A stretch of DNA of 64,000 nt from Ferruginibacter sp. (GCA_013141115.1 JABFRP010000003.1:496001-560000), one strand, 5' to 3'. Counted from the stretch's first letter, positions 34,965 through 45,183 are shown. Notes: generated by a model not told the origin, from the sequence alone. Translations and numbers: made by a program.

Positions 34965-37421
34965 ATGATAAAAAACTATTTCATCCTTGCCATAAGAGCA
35001 CTTCGTAAAAATAAACTGTTCTCTGCAATCAATATATTGGGGCTGTCTATTGGTATAAGTGCATCACTAGTAATTTATTTACTGGTCAATTATCATTTTA
35101 CATTTGATAAGTTTGAAAAAGATAGTGACCGTATCTATCGTGTGGTTTCTAAGTTTAATTTTTCGGGAGAAAATTATTATAATTCAGGTGTTACTTCACC
35201 GATGGGGCCGGCCATAAAAAAAGAAATGACCGGTGTTGAAGCAGTTGCCCCTTTCCGTACTGTTGATGAAGGGATGAAAGTAACCATACCCATTGCAGGA
35301 GCTGACAAACCACAGGTATTTAAAAATCAAAATGAAATTATTTTTGCAGACGAAAATTATTTTAACTTGGTAGGGTACGAGTGGCTGGCGGGTTCGGTAA
35401 AAACAGCTTTCAGCCAACCATATCAAACGGTGCTTACCGAAAAAAATGCAGCACTTTTTTTCCCAAATATTGTACCGGCACAAATCATAGGTAAACAGAT
35501 AAATTTTAATGATACGGTATTAACTACTGTAACCGGAATAGTAAAAGATATAGAAGCAAATACCGATTTTAGTTTTAAAACTTTTATATCAAAGATCACA
35601 CTCGAAAAAACAAGCCTTAGGCCGCATGACTGGGACCAGTGGAATAATACTAACGGTGCATCCCAACTGCTGGTAAAATTATCTCCCGGTATCGCTACAG
35701 CTCAATTGGAAAAGGGTATGTATGGCCTGTACGATAAATACCGCAACAAAGAAAACGATAACGACAGCCATAGTGTAAGTTTTGAACTGCAGCCATTAAG
35801 CGATCTGCATTTTAATACGCATTACAGTGGTTATGCAAAACCATTAGCCAACAGGTCGATACTTTTTAGTTTATTGGCTGTAGCTTTATTTTTGTTATTG
35901 CTGGGTTGCATTAATTTTATCAACCTCACTACAGCGCAGGCATCACAACGGGCAAAGGAAATAGGTGTACGAAAAACAATGGGAGGCTCAAAAAAGCAAT
36001 TGATCATTCAGTTTTTAAGCGAAACATTTTTATTGACATTTATTGCTACAATTGTATCTGTATTACTAACACCATTGATACTGCGATCATTTTCCGGCTT
36101 TATTCCGGATGACCTTCATTTTAGTATTGTGGAGCAACCTTCTGTACTATTATTTTTATTGCTGCTTACAGTAGTGGTTAGTATCTTATCAGGTTTTTAT
36201 CCTGCTATTATTCTTTCGGGGTATAAGCCCGTATTGGTGCTAAAAAACCAGGTTTTTGCCGGTACCAGTAAAACCAGGCAGGCATGGTTAAGAAAATCGC
36301 TGACTGTGTCGCAATTTGTAATAGCCCAGGTGTTTATCATGGCTACTATTATGGTAAGTAAACAAATAAATTTTACGCTTAATAAAGATCTTGGCTTTAA
36401 AAAAAATGCTATCATTTATTTTTCTACCAATTATAATGATACGGTTGCAGGCAATAAAAAATTGTTACTGCAAAAACTAAAAGCAGAACCTGGTATTGCC
36501 ATGGTAAGTTTAGCTACTTCTCCTGCTGCATCCTTCAGTACCTGGAGTAGTATCATTAAATATAAAGATGGAAAAAAGGAAGTAGAAACAGATGTGCAAC
36601 TGAAGTATGGCGACAGTAACTATTTGAAATTATATGGACTAAAGTTACTTGCCGGAGAGGGGATTAAAGAAAGTGACACGGTAAACTCCTTTATCATTAA
36701 CGAAGTGTATGCTAACATACTCGGTTTTCAGCAACCGCAACAGGCTATTGGTAAATTTTTAGAATGGAGTGGACAGCAGGTGCCCATTACCGGTGTAGTG
36801 GCAAACTTTCATCAAAAATCTTTGCATGAAGCTGTTAAACCATTGGCCATTGGCAGTTGGGGTAAAAGTGAAAACAACATCAGCGTATTACTGCAACCGA
36901 AAAATGCTTCAGGCGATAACTGGAAAGCCACTATTGCTAAAATTGAACAGTCATGGAAAGCAATTTATCCTGACGAAGACTTAGCCTATAGTTTTTTTGA
37001 TGAGGATATTGCTAAATTTTACAAACAGGAAAAAAATATTTCCAGTCTTTTACAATGGTCAACAGTGTTGGCGGTATTGATAAGTTGCCTGGGTTTACTG
37101 GGGCTGGTAATTTATACTACCACACAGCGCACCAAAGAAATCGGGGTGAGAAAAATACTGGGTGCGTCAGTAAAACAAATTGTACAATTGATTAGCAAAG
37201 ATTTTATACTGCTGGTATTACTTGCATTTGTAATTGCAGTGCCACTCGCCTGGTTAGGTATAAGTAAGTGGCTCGAAAATTTTGCTTACCGTACCAGTAT
37301 TAGTTGGTGGATATTTTTATTAGCTGGTACTTTAATGGTATTGATAGCACTACTAACATTGGCATTGCAAACAATAAAAGCGGCGATCGCTAACCCGGTG
37401 AACAGCTTAAGAACAGAATAA
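34965..37421 (+). CDS. ABC permease 5 of array (MacB_PCD/FtsX)
   Basis: At 818 residues this is the longest permease of the array. The first FtsX unit reads GCINFINLTTAQASQRAKEI with GVRKTMGGSKKQ; the second has EIGVRKILGASVKQ. The start MIKNYFILAIRALRKNKLFS fits the shared MIKNYxKIAxRNL pattern loosely. The tail is NPVNSLRTE, one change from the usual sequence. The two periplasmic domains are intact. It lies 9 bases before permease 6. Confidence 0.9.
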   Translation: MIKNYFILAIRALRKNKLFSAINILGLSIGISASLVIYLLVNYHFTFDKFEKDSDRIYRVVSKFNFSGENYYNSGVTSPMGPAIKKEMTGVEAVAPFRTVDEGMKVTIPIAGADKPQVFKNQNEIIFADENYFNLVGYEWLAGSVKTAFSQPYQTVLTEKNAALFFPNIVPAQIIGKQINFNDTVLTTVTGIVKDIEANTDFSFKTFISKITLEKTSLRPHDWDQWNNTNGASQLLVKLSPGIATAQLEKGMYGLYDKYRNKENDNDSHSVSFELQPLSDLHFNTHYSGYAKPLANRSILFSLLAVALFLLLLGCINFINLTTAQASQRAKEIGVRKTMGGSKKQLIIQFLSETFLLTFIATIVSVLLTPLILRSFSGFIPDDLHFSIVEQPSVLLFLLLLTVVVSILSGFYPAIILSGYKPVLVLKNQVFAGTSKTRQAWLRKSLTVSQFVIAQVFIMATIMVSKQINFTLNKDLGFKKNAIIYFSTNYNDTVAGNKKLLLQKLKAEPGIAMVSLATSPAASFSTWSSIIKYKDGKKEVETDVQLKYGDSNYLKLYGLKLLAGEGIKESDTVNSFIINEVYANILGFQQPQQAIGKFLEWSGQQVPITGVVANFHQKSLHEAVKPLAIGSWGKSENNISVLLQPKNASGDNWKATIAKIEQSWKAIYPDEDLAYSFFDEDIAKFYKQEKNISSLLQWSTVLAVLISCLGLLGLVIYTTTQRTKEIGVRKILGASVKQIVQLISKDFILLVLLAFVIAVPLAWLGISKWLENFAYRTSISWWIFLLAGTLMVLIALLTLALQTIKAAIANPVNSLRTE

Positions 37422-37430
37422 AATATTGGT

Positions 37431-39779
37431 ATGATAAAGAATTATTTTAAAACAGCCTGGAGAAACTTAGTTAAACACAAGCTGTTCTCTTTCATAAATA
37501 TTGCAGGCCTTGGCCTGGCTATACCTTTTGCATTACTGTGTTTAACACAGGTGGTGGCGGTGTTTGAAACGGATAACTTTCATCCACATGCTGAAAATAC
37601 GTACAGAATTATTACAGATCTAAAAGCGGCTAACGGTTCCAGTGTAAAATCTGCTGCATCGCCATTAGCACTGGCAGATGATATAAAAACCAATTATCCT
37701 TTTGTAGAAAAAGCCACACCTGTAGTAAGAGAATTTGGATGGGAACTTACCAACAGGATAAAGAATATAAATGTAAACAGCATTTTTGTGGAGCCTGCCT
37801 TCTTCGATATTTTTGCTTTTCCGCTGGAGAAAGGCGCTTTTTCCAATATGCCCAATACACTGGTGATAACGCATGAGATGGCGGAAGTGTTTTTTGGTAC
37901 AGCCGATGCGGTGGGTAAAACATTATCGCATCACGACTATGGAGATTTTATTATAACAGGCGTACTAAAACCTTACAAACGCAATACGCATTTTCGCAGT
38001 GATGTAATGGTATCAATGGAAACGTACAGGCGCTTTACAAAAGATAATATCAATAAAGATCTTACTGCTTACACTTATGTTTTACTAAAACAAAATACAG
38101 GGGCAAAAAATTTAGATGCAGCTTTGCTGGCTGTAGCTGCAAAAACTAACATCACTATAATAAAAGGCGAACCAATATTACATTTTCGTAAGCAGGCGCT
38201 GGAAAAAATATCACCTGATTTTGAAGACCTGCAAAACAATGCTTATGTAGAAGACTACCAGGATGTGGCGGTGAATTTGCTGATGGCAGTTGCAATTATT
38301 TTAATGGCCGGTTTTAATTATACCAATCTTACATTGGCACGTTCGCTAAGCAGGGCAAAAGAAGTGGGCATTCGTAAAGTAACCGGCGCCTTGCGTTACC
38401 AATTGGTGATACAATTTATTTGTGAGGCTGTTCTTATTGCAATGCTTTCGCTGGTGGCAGGTTTTATTATTTTAAAAATAATGCAGCATTACATACACAT
38501 GCAATGGATAACGTGGGAGGTAGATAATAAAGTTGCATTGTGGGCTGTATTTATTTTGTTTACACTGCTCACCGGAACTATTGCCGGTGCTGTGCCAGCC
38601 AGAATATTGTCTGCTTTTCAACCGGCAAAGGTTTTAAAAGGGAGTATAAGCCCTGCTTCATTTGGTAAAATTGGATTTAGAAAAAGCCTGGTGGTAGTGC
38701 AGTTTGTTGCTACCTGCTGTTATGTTTTTTTTATTGGTAGTTTTTACAGCCAGTTTCAGTATATGGCAACCGACAATAAAAATTTTAACAGGGAAAATAT
38801 TTATAACGTTTCCGTAAATGGCGGTTACAAGTTATTACAAAATGATATGGCGCTGAATAAAGAGGTGGAACGTGTAGGTTTGGTATCAACGCCATTTGGC
38901 GGTAGCAGTGCTGTTTGCCATATTAAAAAAGATGCTGCCGGGCATAACAATGCTGCCAGCTATTATGCTGCCAATGCAGATTTTATCAGCAATATGGAAT
39001 TGCAATTTGTTGCCGGTAAAAATTTGCCGCAGAGCAATAGCGATTCTGCCAGCAATTTTGTTATACTTAATGAGCAGGCGCTGTATACACTGGGGCTGGG
39101 TACATCACAGGAAGCAATAGGAAAACCAATCATTTTGAACAATGATAAAACAGCCATAGTGCAGGGCGTGGTTAAAAATTTCTGTTATTATATTTACCAG
39201 TTTAATACACAACCATTGGTGATGCAGTATAATCCTGCACAATTTCATGTGCTTAGTATCAAAACAAAGAACAAAGTATCGGCAGGTGATTTTAAATCAT
39301 CGCTGGAGCCGGTATGGAAAAAATATTATCCCCATGAAGCTTTTGCCTTTTCTGATTATGAAAAGGATCTGTACAACAGGTATTATCCCGGGGCAGATAT
39401 GCAGTTTTTAGGAATGATAAGTTTGGTGATTTTTGTAATTGCTATACTTGGCCTGATAGGAATGGTTACCTACAGTACCGAAAAAAGAATAAAGGAAATT
39501 GGCGTACGCAAAGTAATGGGTGCTTCCGTAACCGCTATCATTAAAGAACTCTCCGGCGGTTTTATAAAACTGATTGCAATTGCAGCCGCTATTTGTATTC
39601 CTGTGGGATATGCTATTACATGGTTTGCCAATAATATGTTTGCCTTTAATAATGGCATTAATATAAAATTGATGCTGCTGTTATTTTTCCTGGTGTTTAT
39701 TATTGCATTGCTTACCATTATTATCAACACGGGCAAAGCGGCAGTAGCCAACCCGGTGAAGTCATTACGAACAGAATAA
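37431..39779 (+). CDS. ABC permease 6 of array (MacB_PCD/FtsX)
   Basis: A 782-residue permease with shorter periplasmic domains than permeases 1-5. The segment after helix 1 (FETDNFHPHAENTYRIITD) matches permease 7 (YDTDHFHPKLNQIVRILTK) rather than the others, so 6 and 7 form a second subgroup. FtsX loops are EVGIRKVTGALRYQ and EIGVRKVMGASVTA. It nevertheless ends NPVKSLRTE like permeases 1-4. It is separated by 9 bases from each neighbour. Confidence 0.9.
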   Translation: MIKNYFKTAWRNLVKHKLFSFINIAGLGLAIPFALLCLTQVVAVFETDNFHPHAENTYRIITDLKAANGSSVKSAASPLALADDIKTNYPFVEKATPVVREFGWELTNRIKNINVNSIFVEPAFFDIFAFPLEKGAFSNMPNTLVITHEMAEVFFGTADAVGKTLSHHDYGDFIITGVLKPYKRNTHFRSDVMVSMETYRRFTKDNINKDLTAYTYVLLKQNTGAKNLDAALLAVAAKTNITIIKGEPILHFRKQALEKISPDFEDLQNNAYVEDYQDVAVNLLMAVAIILMAGFNYTNLTLARSLSRAKEVGIRKVTGALRYQLVIQFICEAVLIAMLSLVAGFIILKIMQHYIHMQWITWEVDNKVALWAVFILFTLLTGTIAGAVPARILSAFQPAKVLKGSISPASFGKIGFRKSLVVVQFVATCCYVFFIGSFYSQFQYMATDNKNFNRENIYNVSVNGGYKLLQNDMALNKEVERVGLVSTPFGGSSAVCHIKKDAAGHNNAASYYAANADFISNMELQFVAGKNLPQSNSDSASNFVILNEQALYTLGLGTSQEAIGKPIILNNDKTAIVQGVVKNFCYYIYQFNTQPLVMQYNPAQFHVLSIKTKNKVSAGDFKSSLEPVWKKYYPHEAFAFSDYEKDLYNRYYPGADMQFLGMISLVIFVIAILGLIGMVTYSTEKRIKEIGVRKVMGASVTAIIKELSGGFIKLIAIAAAICIPVGYAITWFANNMFAFNNGINIKLMLLLFFLVFIIALLTIIINTGKAAVANPVKSLRTE

Positions 39780-39788
39780 AACTACTGC

Positions 39789-42119
39789 ATGGTAAAAAAT
39801 TATTTTAAAATAGCGTTCAGGAATTTATGGAAACATAAACTATTTTCCTTTGTCAATATTTTCGGTTTAGCGCTGAGTATGGCCGTAGGGGTACTGATTT
39901 TTGCAAGATTAAAAGCCAACTATGATACGGATCATTTTCATCCCAAATTAAATCAAATTGTAAGAATTTTAACAAAGGAAACAGTTGAAGGGCGGCAGGC
40001 GCTATGGGCAACAACGCCACAGCCATTAGCTGCAGCGGTAGCCAATATCCCATCAATTGAAAAAACTGTTGCATTGCGTTTTGGCGGAAAAAATAATGCA
40101 CTTACAAATAATGGCGAAGTACCGGTAGATATCAGTTTTTCAGAGCCTTCATTTTTTGAAGTGTTTGGATTTAAACTATTATCAGGTAATGCAAAAGGCC
40201 TGGCTGATAATCCTGCTGCCATTTTCTTAAGCGAACAAACCGCAAAAAAAATATTTGGAAAAACTGATATTATCGGGCAAACGGTAGAGTTTACTAATAT
40301 CGGTACTTTTAGTGTGCAGGGGATTATTGCAGAACCTGCCTTGCAAACGCATTTGCCGGTTGAAGCTATCTGTTCTATGCTTGCGGTGGAAGTGCTTGAA
40401 AAAAAATTGGCTCTTGATAATATTTCAAATAGTTGGGATGATGATAAACATGCAGCTTTGTATGCAAGGTTAAATGCAGAAAATAATATCAGCCTGCTAA
40501 ATGCAGCACTAAAAAATTATAGCAGAAAGAAGGGCTCTGTCACAATGGATTTTGAAGCCCAGCGACTGGAAGATATTACACCAAGAACGTTGGCAATTCA
40601 GAATGATAATAATTCCGGCATTAATAATACCGGAATCATTATACTGCTATTCCTTATTTTAGCTTTAACCCTGTTGTCTGCGTTTAATTATGTAAGCCTG
40701 TCAATGGCACGTGCCTTATCCCGTTCGCATGAAATAGGTGTGAGAAAAACAATTGGCGCAAGCAGGTGGCAGATCATTAATCAATTTCTTGCAGAAGCAG
40801 TTGTGATTTCAATCATTGCTTTATTGTTTTCTGTTCCCCTGGTTTTTTTTCTGATGAGTAAAGTTGATATCATCAATTTTGTATTCAGGTTTGATTTATT
40901 ACTGGTACTCGGGTTATTGGCCTATGGCTTATTTACTGGATTGGTTGCCGGAGCACTTCCTGCGTGGCTGTTGTCTGCATTTCAACCCGTACAGGTGTTG
41001 AGAAAAATGAAAAATATAAAATTGCTTCGTAGTGCCGGTGTTTATAAAATTTTAATTATAATACAATTTTCCGTGACTATAATGCTGATGATTTTTTTTG
41101 TGATACTAACTGACTTCGAAAAAAAGAACAGCGCTTCAGTTGATGCAGTTATAGCGTCTAACATCCTTACTCTCGATCTGAATGGTGAAAACTATGAAAA
41201 TGTCAGCAACGAGATCAGCCATCTTAGCCAGGTAGAAAATGTTTTAGCCACCAATTGGTTTTATGATTCTTATAAAATGGGAGAATGTTCAATAACATGG
41301 AATAATACCGCTCAGCAATTTAAATATGTAAGTATTGATCCCAAAACTATAAGGGCAACGGGGATTAAATTAAAACTGGGCAATAATTTTCCGGCAAATG
41401 TTTCCAAAAATACAGAACAGTTTGTACTGCTTAATGAAGCTGCGGCAAAATTGTTTACTCCAAATGCAGCTATTATTAACGGACAAAATATTTTACTAGG
41501 TACTGCAAATGTACAAGTAATTGGCATCATGCCTGATCAGATTGCAGGTCCGCCGGTACCATTAGTTTTCCGCTACCTGCCAAAAGAAGTTATTGCTTTA
41601 ACTATTGTAGTAAAAGCAGGTAACGAAGCTGCTGTTAGCAAAGCCTGCACAACCATCTGGAAACAATATTTTCCTCAAAAAACTCCGGCTATTCATCGCC
41701 TTAGGGATAAATACACAAATGAAGCTACCGCTGAAACAATGGGCTTTTTTGCTTTTTTTGCACTACTAGTTATGATCATTGCGGCAATGGGTATTTTAGG
41801 TATTGCCAGTTATGCTGTGGAGCTTCGCACAAAAGAATTGGGTATCAGGAAAGTGCTGGGTGCAAACAAAATAAAATTAATTTGGAGTGTCACCAAAAAT
41901 TTTACATTGCTTATACTCTATGCCGGATTTTTCGGTATTCCTGCCGGTTTGTTTTGTGGTCATCTGTTACAGATCAGAATGGGAAGTAAGGTGGATATTG
42001 GGCCTGTAAATTTATTGATAGGTTTTAGCCTGGTTGCATTTGCGGGTATAGTCACAGTGTTGTCGCAAACAATTCGGGCAGGATTGGTGGATCCTGTAAA
42101 AGTTTTGAAAGCAGAGTAA
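39789..42119 (+). CDS. ABC permease 7 of array (MacB_PCD/FtsX)
   Basis: At 776 residues this is the shortest and most diverged permease. FtsX loops are EIGVRKTIGASRWQ and ELGIRKVLGANKIK, and the tail reads VDPVKVLKAE instead of the shared NPVKSLRTE. The annotated start is ATG in the context CTGCATGGTAAAAAA. An 82-base gap separates it from the second ATPase gene, larger than any gap inside the array. It may pair with that second ATPase rather than the first (inference from position and divergence). Confidence 0.9.
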   Translation: MVKNYFKIAFRNLWKHKLFSFVNIFGLALSMAVGVLIFARLKANYDTDHFHPKLNQIVRILTKETVEGRQALWATTPQPLAAAVANIPSIEKTVALRFGGKNNALTNNGEVPVDISFSEPSFFEVFGFKLLSGNAKGLADNPAAIFLSEQTAKKIFGKTDIIGQTVEFTNIGTFSVQGIIAEPALQTHLPVEAICSMLAVEVLEKKLALDNISNSWDDDKHAALYARLNAENNISLLNAALKNYSRKKGSVTMDFEAQRLEDITPRTLAIQNDNNSGINNTGIIILLFLILALTLLSAFNYVSLSMARALSRSHEIGVRKTIGASRWQIINQFLAEAVVISIIALLFSVPLVFFLMSKVDIINFVFRFDLLLVLGLLAYGLFTGLVAGALPAWLLSAFQPVQVLRKMKNIKLLRSAGVYKILIIIQFSVTIMLMIFFVILTDFEKKNSASVDAVIASNILTLDLNGENYENVSNEISHLSQVENVLATNWFYDSYKMGECSITWNNTAQQFKYVSIDPKTIRATGIKLKLGNNFPANVSKNTEQFVLLNEAAAKLFTPNAAIINGQNILLGTANVQVIGIMPDQIAGPPVPLVFRYLPKEVIALTIVVKAGNEAAVSKACTTIWKQYFPQKTPAIHRLRDKYTNEATAETMGFFAFFALLVMIIAAMGILGIASYAVELRTKELGIRKVLGANKIKLIWSVTKNFTLLILYAGFFGIPAGLFCGHLLQIRMGSKVDIGPVNLLIGFSLVAFAGIVTVLSQTIRAGLVDPVKVLKAE

Positions 42120-42201
42120 CATAGGATTTCTGTTAGGGTTTTTAAATGTAAGTGGAACTGCAGATCTCAAAAAATAATTCATTAAAATAAAATAAAACAT
42201 A

Positions 42202-42870
42202 ATGATAAATCTGAAGCACATTTTTAAATGGGTAACCGTTGGCGGCAGCAGGGTCTTTTTATTAAAAGATATTAATCTTGAGGTAAAGGAAGGCGAATTT
42301 ATTTCTATCATGGGGCCATCTGGTTCGGGCAAATCAACTTTGTTGAATGTAATTGGTATGCTGGATGGATTTGATGAAGGCGAATATCATTTTTTGCAGG
42401 AGAGTGTACACACACTTAAAGAAAAACAAAGAGCACAGTTATACAAACAATATATCGGTTTTGTATTTCAGGCCTACCATCTTATTGATGAATTGACGGT
42501 GTATGAAAATATTGAAACACCACTGATTTACCAGAACCTGAAAACATCTGAGCGAAAAGCCATGGTAGCCGATATGCTGGACCGCTTTAATATTGTGGGA
42601 AAGAAAGACCTGTTTCCGGCGCAATTATCCGGAGGGCAACAGCAACTGGTGGGCATTGCAAGGGCGTTAATTGCAAAGCCAAAATTGTTACTGGCCGATG
42701 AACCCACCGGCAACCTCAACTCCAAACAGGGCGAAGAAATAATGGAATTATTTAAGCAATTGAATAATGAAGGTGTTACTATTATACAGGTAACACATTC
42801 CGAAAAAAATGCCGCCTACGGATCAAGAGTTATTAACCTGCTGGACGGCAGAAAGGAAATTAATCAGTAG
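42202..42870 (+). CDS. Second ABC transporter ATPase (MacB/LolD type)
   Basis: A 222-residue ATPase. Walker A is GPSGSGKS near residue 41, the signature LSGGQQQLVGIARA near 146 and Walker B LLLADEPTGNLNS near 170, with the switch histidine in QVTHSEKNAAYG. It is clearly diverged from the first ATPase: the signature loop has QQQL instead of QQQR, and a D-loop Asn replaces Asp. It is followed 10 bases later by the TolC-like gene. The locus thus has two ATPases for seven permeases. Confidence 0.93.
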   Translation: MINLKHIFKWVTVGGSRVFLLKDINLEVKEGEFISIMGPSGSGKSTLLNVIGMLDGFDEGEYHFLQESVHTLKEKQRAQLYKQYIGFVFQAYHLIDELTVYENIETPLIYQNLKTSERKAMVADMLDRFNIVGKKDLFPAQLSGGQQQLVGIARALIAKPKLLLADEPTGNLNSKQGEEIMELFKQLNNEGVTIIQVTHSEKNAAYGSRVINLLDGRKEINQ

Positions 42871-42880
42871 TATATAAGGT

Positions 42881-44314
42881 ATGCATATTAAAATACACAA
42901 CATGCGAATTAGACTATTTAGTATAACATTATTGTTTTTTTCTGTACAGCTTATGGCGCAGGAAAATAAAATGACATTAAAGCAATGTATTGATACTGCT
43001 TTAAAAAATAATATCCTCGTAAAGCAGGCGGGCTTGCAAACCGATGCTGCGGCAGTAAATCTTAAACAGGCTAAAGCTAACCTGTTGCCCGATCTTAACG
43101 GCGGCTTTGGATATGGATTGAACCAGGGAAGAAATGTGGATCCGCTTACTAATAATTATATCAATCAGCAATTAACTTCATCTAATGTTAATCTTAACAG
43201 TGGTATGATGTTGTTTAACGGTATGCGGTTACAAAATATTATCAAACAAAACAACTTTACTTATGGTGCATTGCAGATGGACCTGCAACAAGCAAAAGAT
43301 AATCTTACTTTAAATGTAATACTGGCTTATTTGCAGGTATTAAGCAACCAAGATGTTTTAACAACCAGTAAAGCCCAGGCAGAAGTAACCAAAAAGCAAG
43401 TGGAGCGGATGGGCATTTTAGTAAAAGAAGGCGCATCGGCAAACTACTTACTGGCCGATCTTAAAGGACAATTGGCCAATGAACAAATTGCCATCATCAA
43501 TGCCTCCAATGCATTACAGCAGGCAAAATTAAGTTTATGCCAGTGGATGAATCTCGATTATAACAGCGAATTAAAATTAGAAAAAGCAGGAGTTGAGTTA
43601 CCAGCTTCAGAATATTCCGGTACAGCAACAGAGGTGTATCAAACTTCACTGCAAAATTTTGCAGCAATAAAAGCCAACAGCTTAAAAGTAAAAGCAGCGG
43701 AAAAAGCAATCAGTGTTTATAAAGCCGGATTTTTTCCAAGCATCAATTTAAATGGTAACCTGGGCAGCAGTTATTCCAGCCTTGCTCAAACATTAACAGC
43801 TACCAATATGTCGGAAGTGCAAACGGGCAGTTATGTGGTAATTGCTGGCAATCAAAATGCAGTGCTGAAGCAACAGCAAAACTATTCGTATTCTAAAACA
43901 GGCTATACCAAACAGCTGAATAATAACCTGGGTACATTTATTGGCATCAATATGCAAATTCCTTTGTTCAATAATTTTCAAACAAAGAATAACATAAAGC
44001 TTGCAAAGATTACCTATAAAAATACACAGCTGGAATCGGATAATGCTAAACTTCAACTAAAACAAAATATTGAACAGGCGCATTTAAATATGAAAGCTGC
44101 TTATGAAAAGTACAAAGTGCTTACAGAGCAAGTGTTAAATTTTGAAGAATCTTTTCGTGCGGCAGAAGTAAGATTTAATAATGGCGTAATTAATTCAGCA
44201 GAATACCTGATCAGTAAAAATAATTTAGACCGCACCAAAATTAGTTTTGCCCAGGCAAAATATGAATATAGTTTCAGAACAAGAGTGTTGGATTATTACC
44301 AGGGAAAACAATAA
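42881..44314 (+). CDS. TolC-family outer-membrane efflux channel
   Basis: A 477-residue outer-membrane factor with a signal peptide (hydrophobic IRLFSITLLFFSVQLMAQ). Two related long alpha-helical regions follow, each opening with a TolC-like repeat (LKQCIDTALKNNILVKQA; FNNFQTKNNIKLAKITYKN). A second in-frame ATG at 42902 (MRIRLF) is an equally good start. It would form the trimeric channel and periplasmic tunnel that completes the adaptor-permease-channel exporter. It is the last gene of the export locus. Confidence 0.9.
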   Translation: MHIKIHNMRIRLFSITLLFFSVQLMAQENKMTLKQCIDTALKNNILVKQAGLQTDAAAVNLKQAKANLLPDLNGGFGYGLNQGRNVDPLTNNYINQQLTSSNVNLNSGMMLFNGMRLQNIIKQNNFTYGALQMDLQQAKDNLTLNVILAYLQVLSNQDVLTTSKAQAEVTKKQVERMGILVKEGASANYLLADLKGQLANEQIAIINASNALQQAKLSLCQWMNLDYNSELKLEKAGVELPASEYSGTATEVYQTSLQNFAAIKANSLKVKAAEKAISVYKAGFFPSINLNGNLGSSYSSLAQTLTATNMSEVQTGSYVVIAGNQNAVLKQQQNYSYSKTGYTKQLNNNLGTFIGINMQIPLFNNFQTKNNIKLAKITYKNTQLESDNAKLQLKQNIEQAHLNMKAAYEKYKVLTEQVLNFEESFRAAEVRFNNGVINSAEYLISKNNLDRTKISFAQAKYEYSFRTRVLDYYQGKQ

Positions 44315-44463
44315 CGGTAATCAATAAAAATAACAGGTAATCTCTTTACTTGTAAATCCATTTTAATTTCATCGATATGGTTTTGTATTTCTATATGTAA
44401 TTAAGGATGATAATTGCTTTTTAGTTAAACATAAATTTTTCAACGTAAACTGTTGATTTAAAA

Positions 44464-44493
44464 CTTTATATTTTTAATGTTGAAAATATAAAG
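44464..44493. repeat. AT-rich perfect inverted repeat upstream of sigma factor
   Basis: CTTTATATTTT at 44464-44474 is mirrored exactly by AAAATATAAAG at 44483-44493 around an 8-base loop (11-bp stem). It lies 150 bases after the TolC stop and 106 before the ECF sigma start, inside a 284-base intergenic region. It could be an operator for the locus or a late terminator, but no T run follows. Nothing else recognisable was seen in this gap. Confidence 0.6.
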
Positions 44494-44598
44494 GCGTATA
44501 ACAGCTAAGCAATTACAACATTTGCTTTACCCCTGAATTTTTTGCTGTAATATTGTTATCAGGTTAATTACATTAAACCTTAGCTATTATACTGCCAG

Positions 44599-45183
44599 AT
44601 GGATGCTTGTGATGAAATAGAGTTATTAAAACAACTGCAAAAGGGTGATACCAAAGCCTACCTGGCGCTTTACCAGCGCTATCATGTATTAGTATATCAC
44701 TGGGCATTAAAATTGGTAAAAATTCCACAACTGGCGGAGGATCTGGTGCAGGATGTTTTTTTAAAAGTTTGGCAAATAAGGGAGCGTCTTAATCCACAGC
44801 AATCTTTTCCTGCTTTCATTTATCGCATTGCCCGTAATAAAGCATTTAATTTATTGAAGAAAATATCTTCAGATGATGATCTTCGGTCACGTGTAATGAC
44901 GGAATTAAGTGCTACTGCTGAAAGTGCAGAAAATAAACTGGTTTGGCAGCAGTATGAGCAATTGCTTAAAAGTGCTATTGATCAGTTGCCGCAACAAAGG
45001 CAAAAAGTATTTAAACTTTGCCGGCAAGATGGCAAAACTTACGATGAAGCTGCTGCCGAACTGGGCATTTCACGCAATACAGTTAAGGAACATATGGTAA
45101 TGGCGGTAAAAAACATAAAAGAGTATTTTTATAAATATGGCGATATAGCCTTTCTTTTTATCCTGCTGTTCTCCTGCCATTAA
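44599..45183 (+). CDS. ECF sigma factor of SusCD locus
   Basis: A 194-residue ECF sigma factor. Region 2 has LAEDLVQDVFLKVWQIR (residues 45-62), and region 4 has LPQQRQKVFKLCRQDGKTYDEAAAELGISRNTVKEHM with its recognition helix. The C-terminal tail is hydrophobic (AFLFILLFSCH), as in many Bacteroidota sigma factors coupled to FecR proteins. It is expected to be released by the FecR anti-sigma when the SusC receptor binds substrate, then to activate the locus. It precedes the FecR gene. Confidence 0.93.
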   Translation: MDACDEIELLKQLQKGDTKAYLALYQRYHVLVYHWALKLVKIPQLAEDLVQDVFLKVWQIRERLNPQQSFPAFIYRIARNKAFNLLKKISSDDDLRSRVMTELSATAESAENKLVWQQYEQLLKSAIDQLPQQRQKVFKLCRQDGKTYDEAAAELGISRNTVKEHMVMAVKNIKEYFYKYGDIAFLFILLFSCH

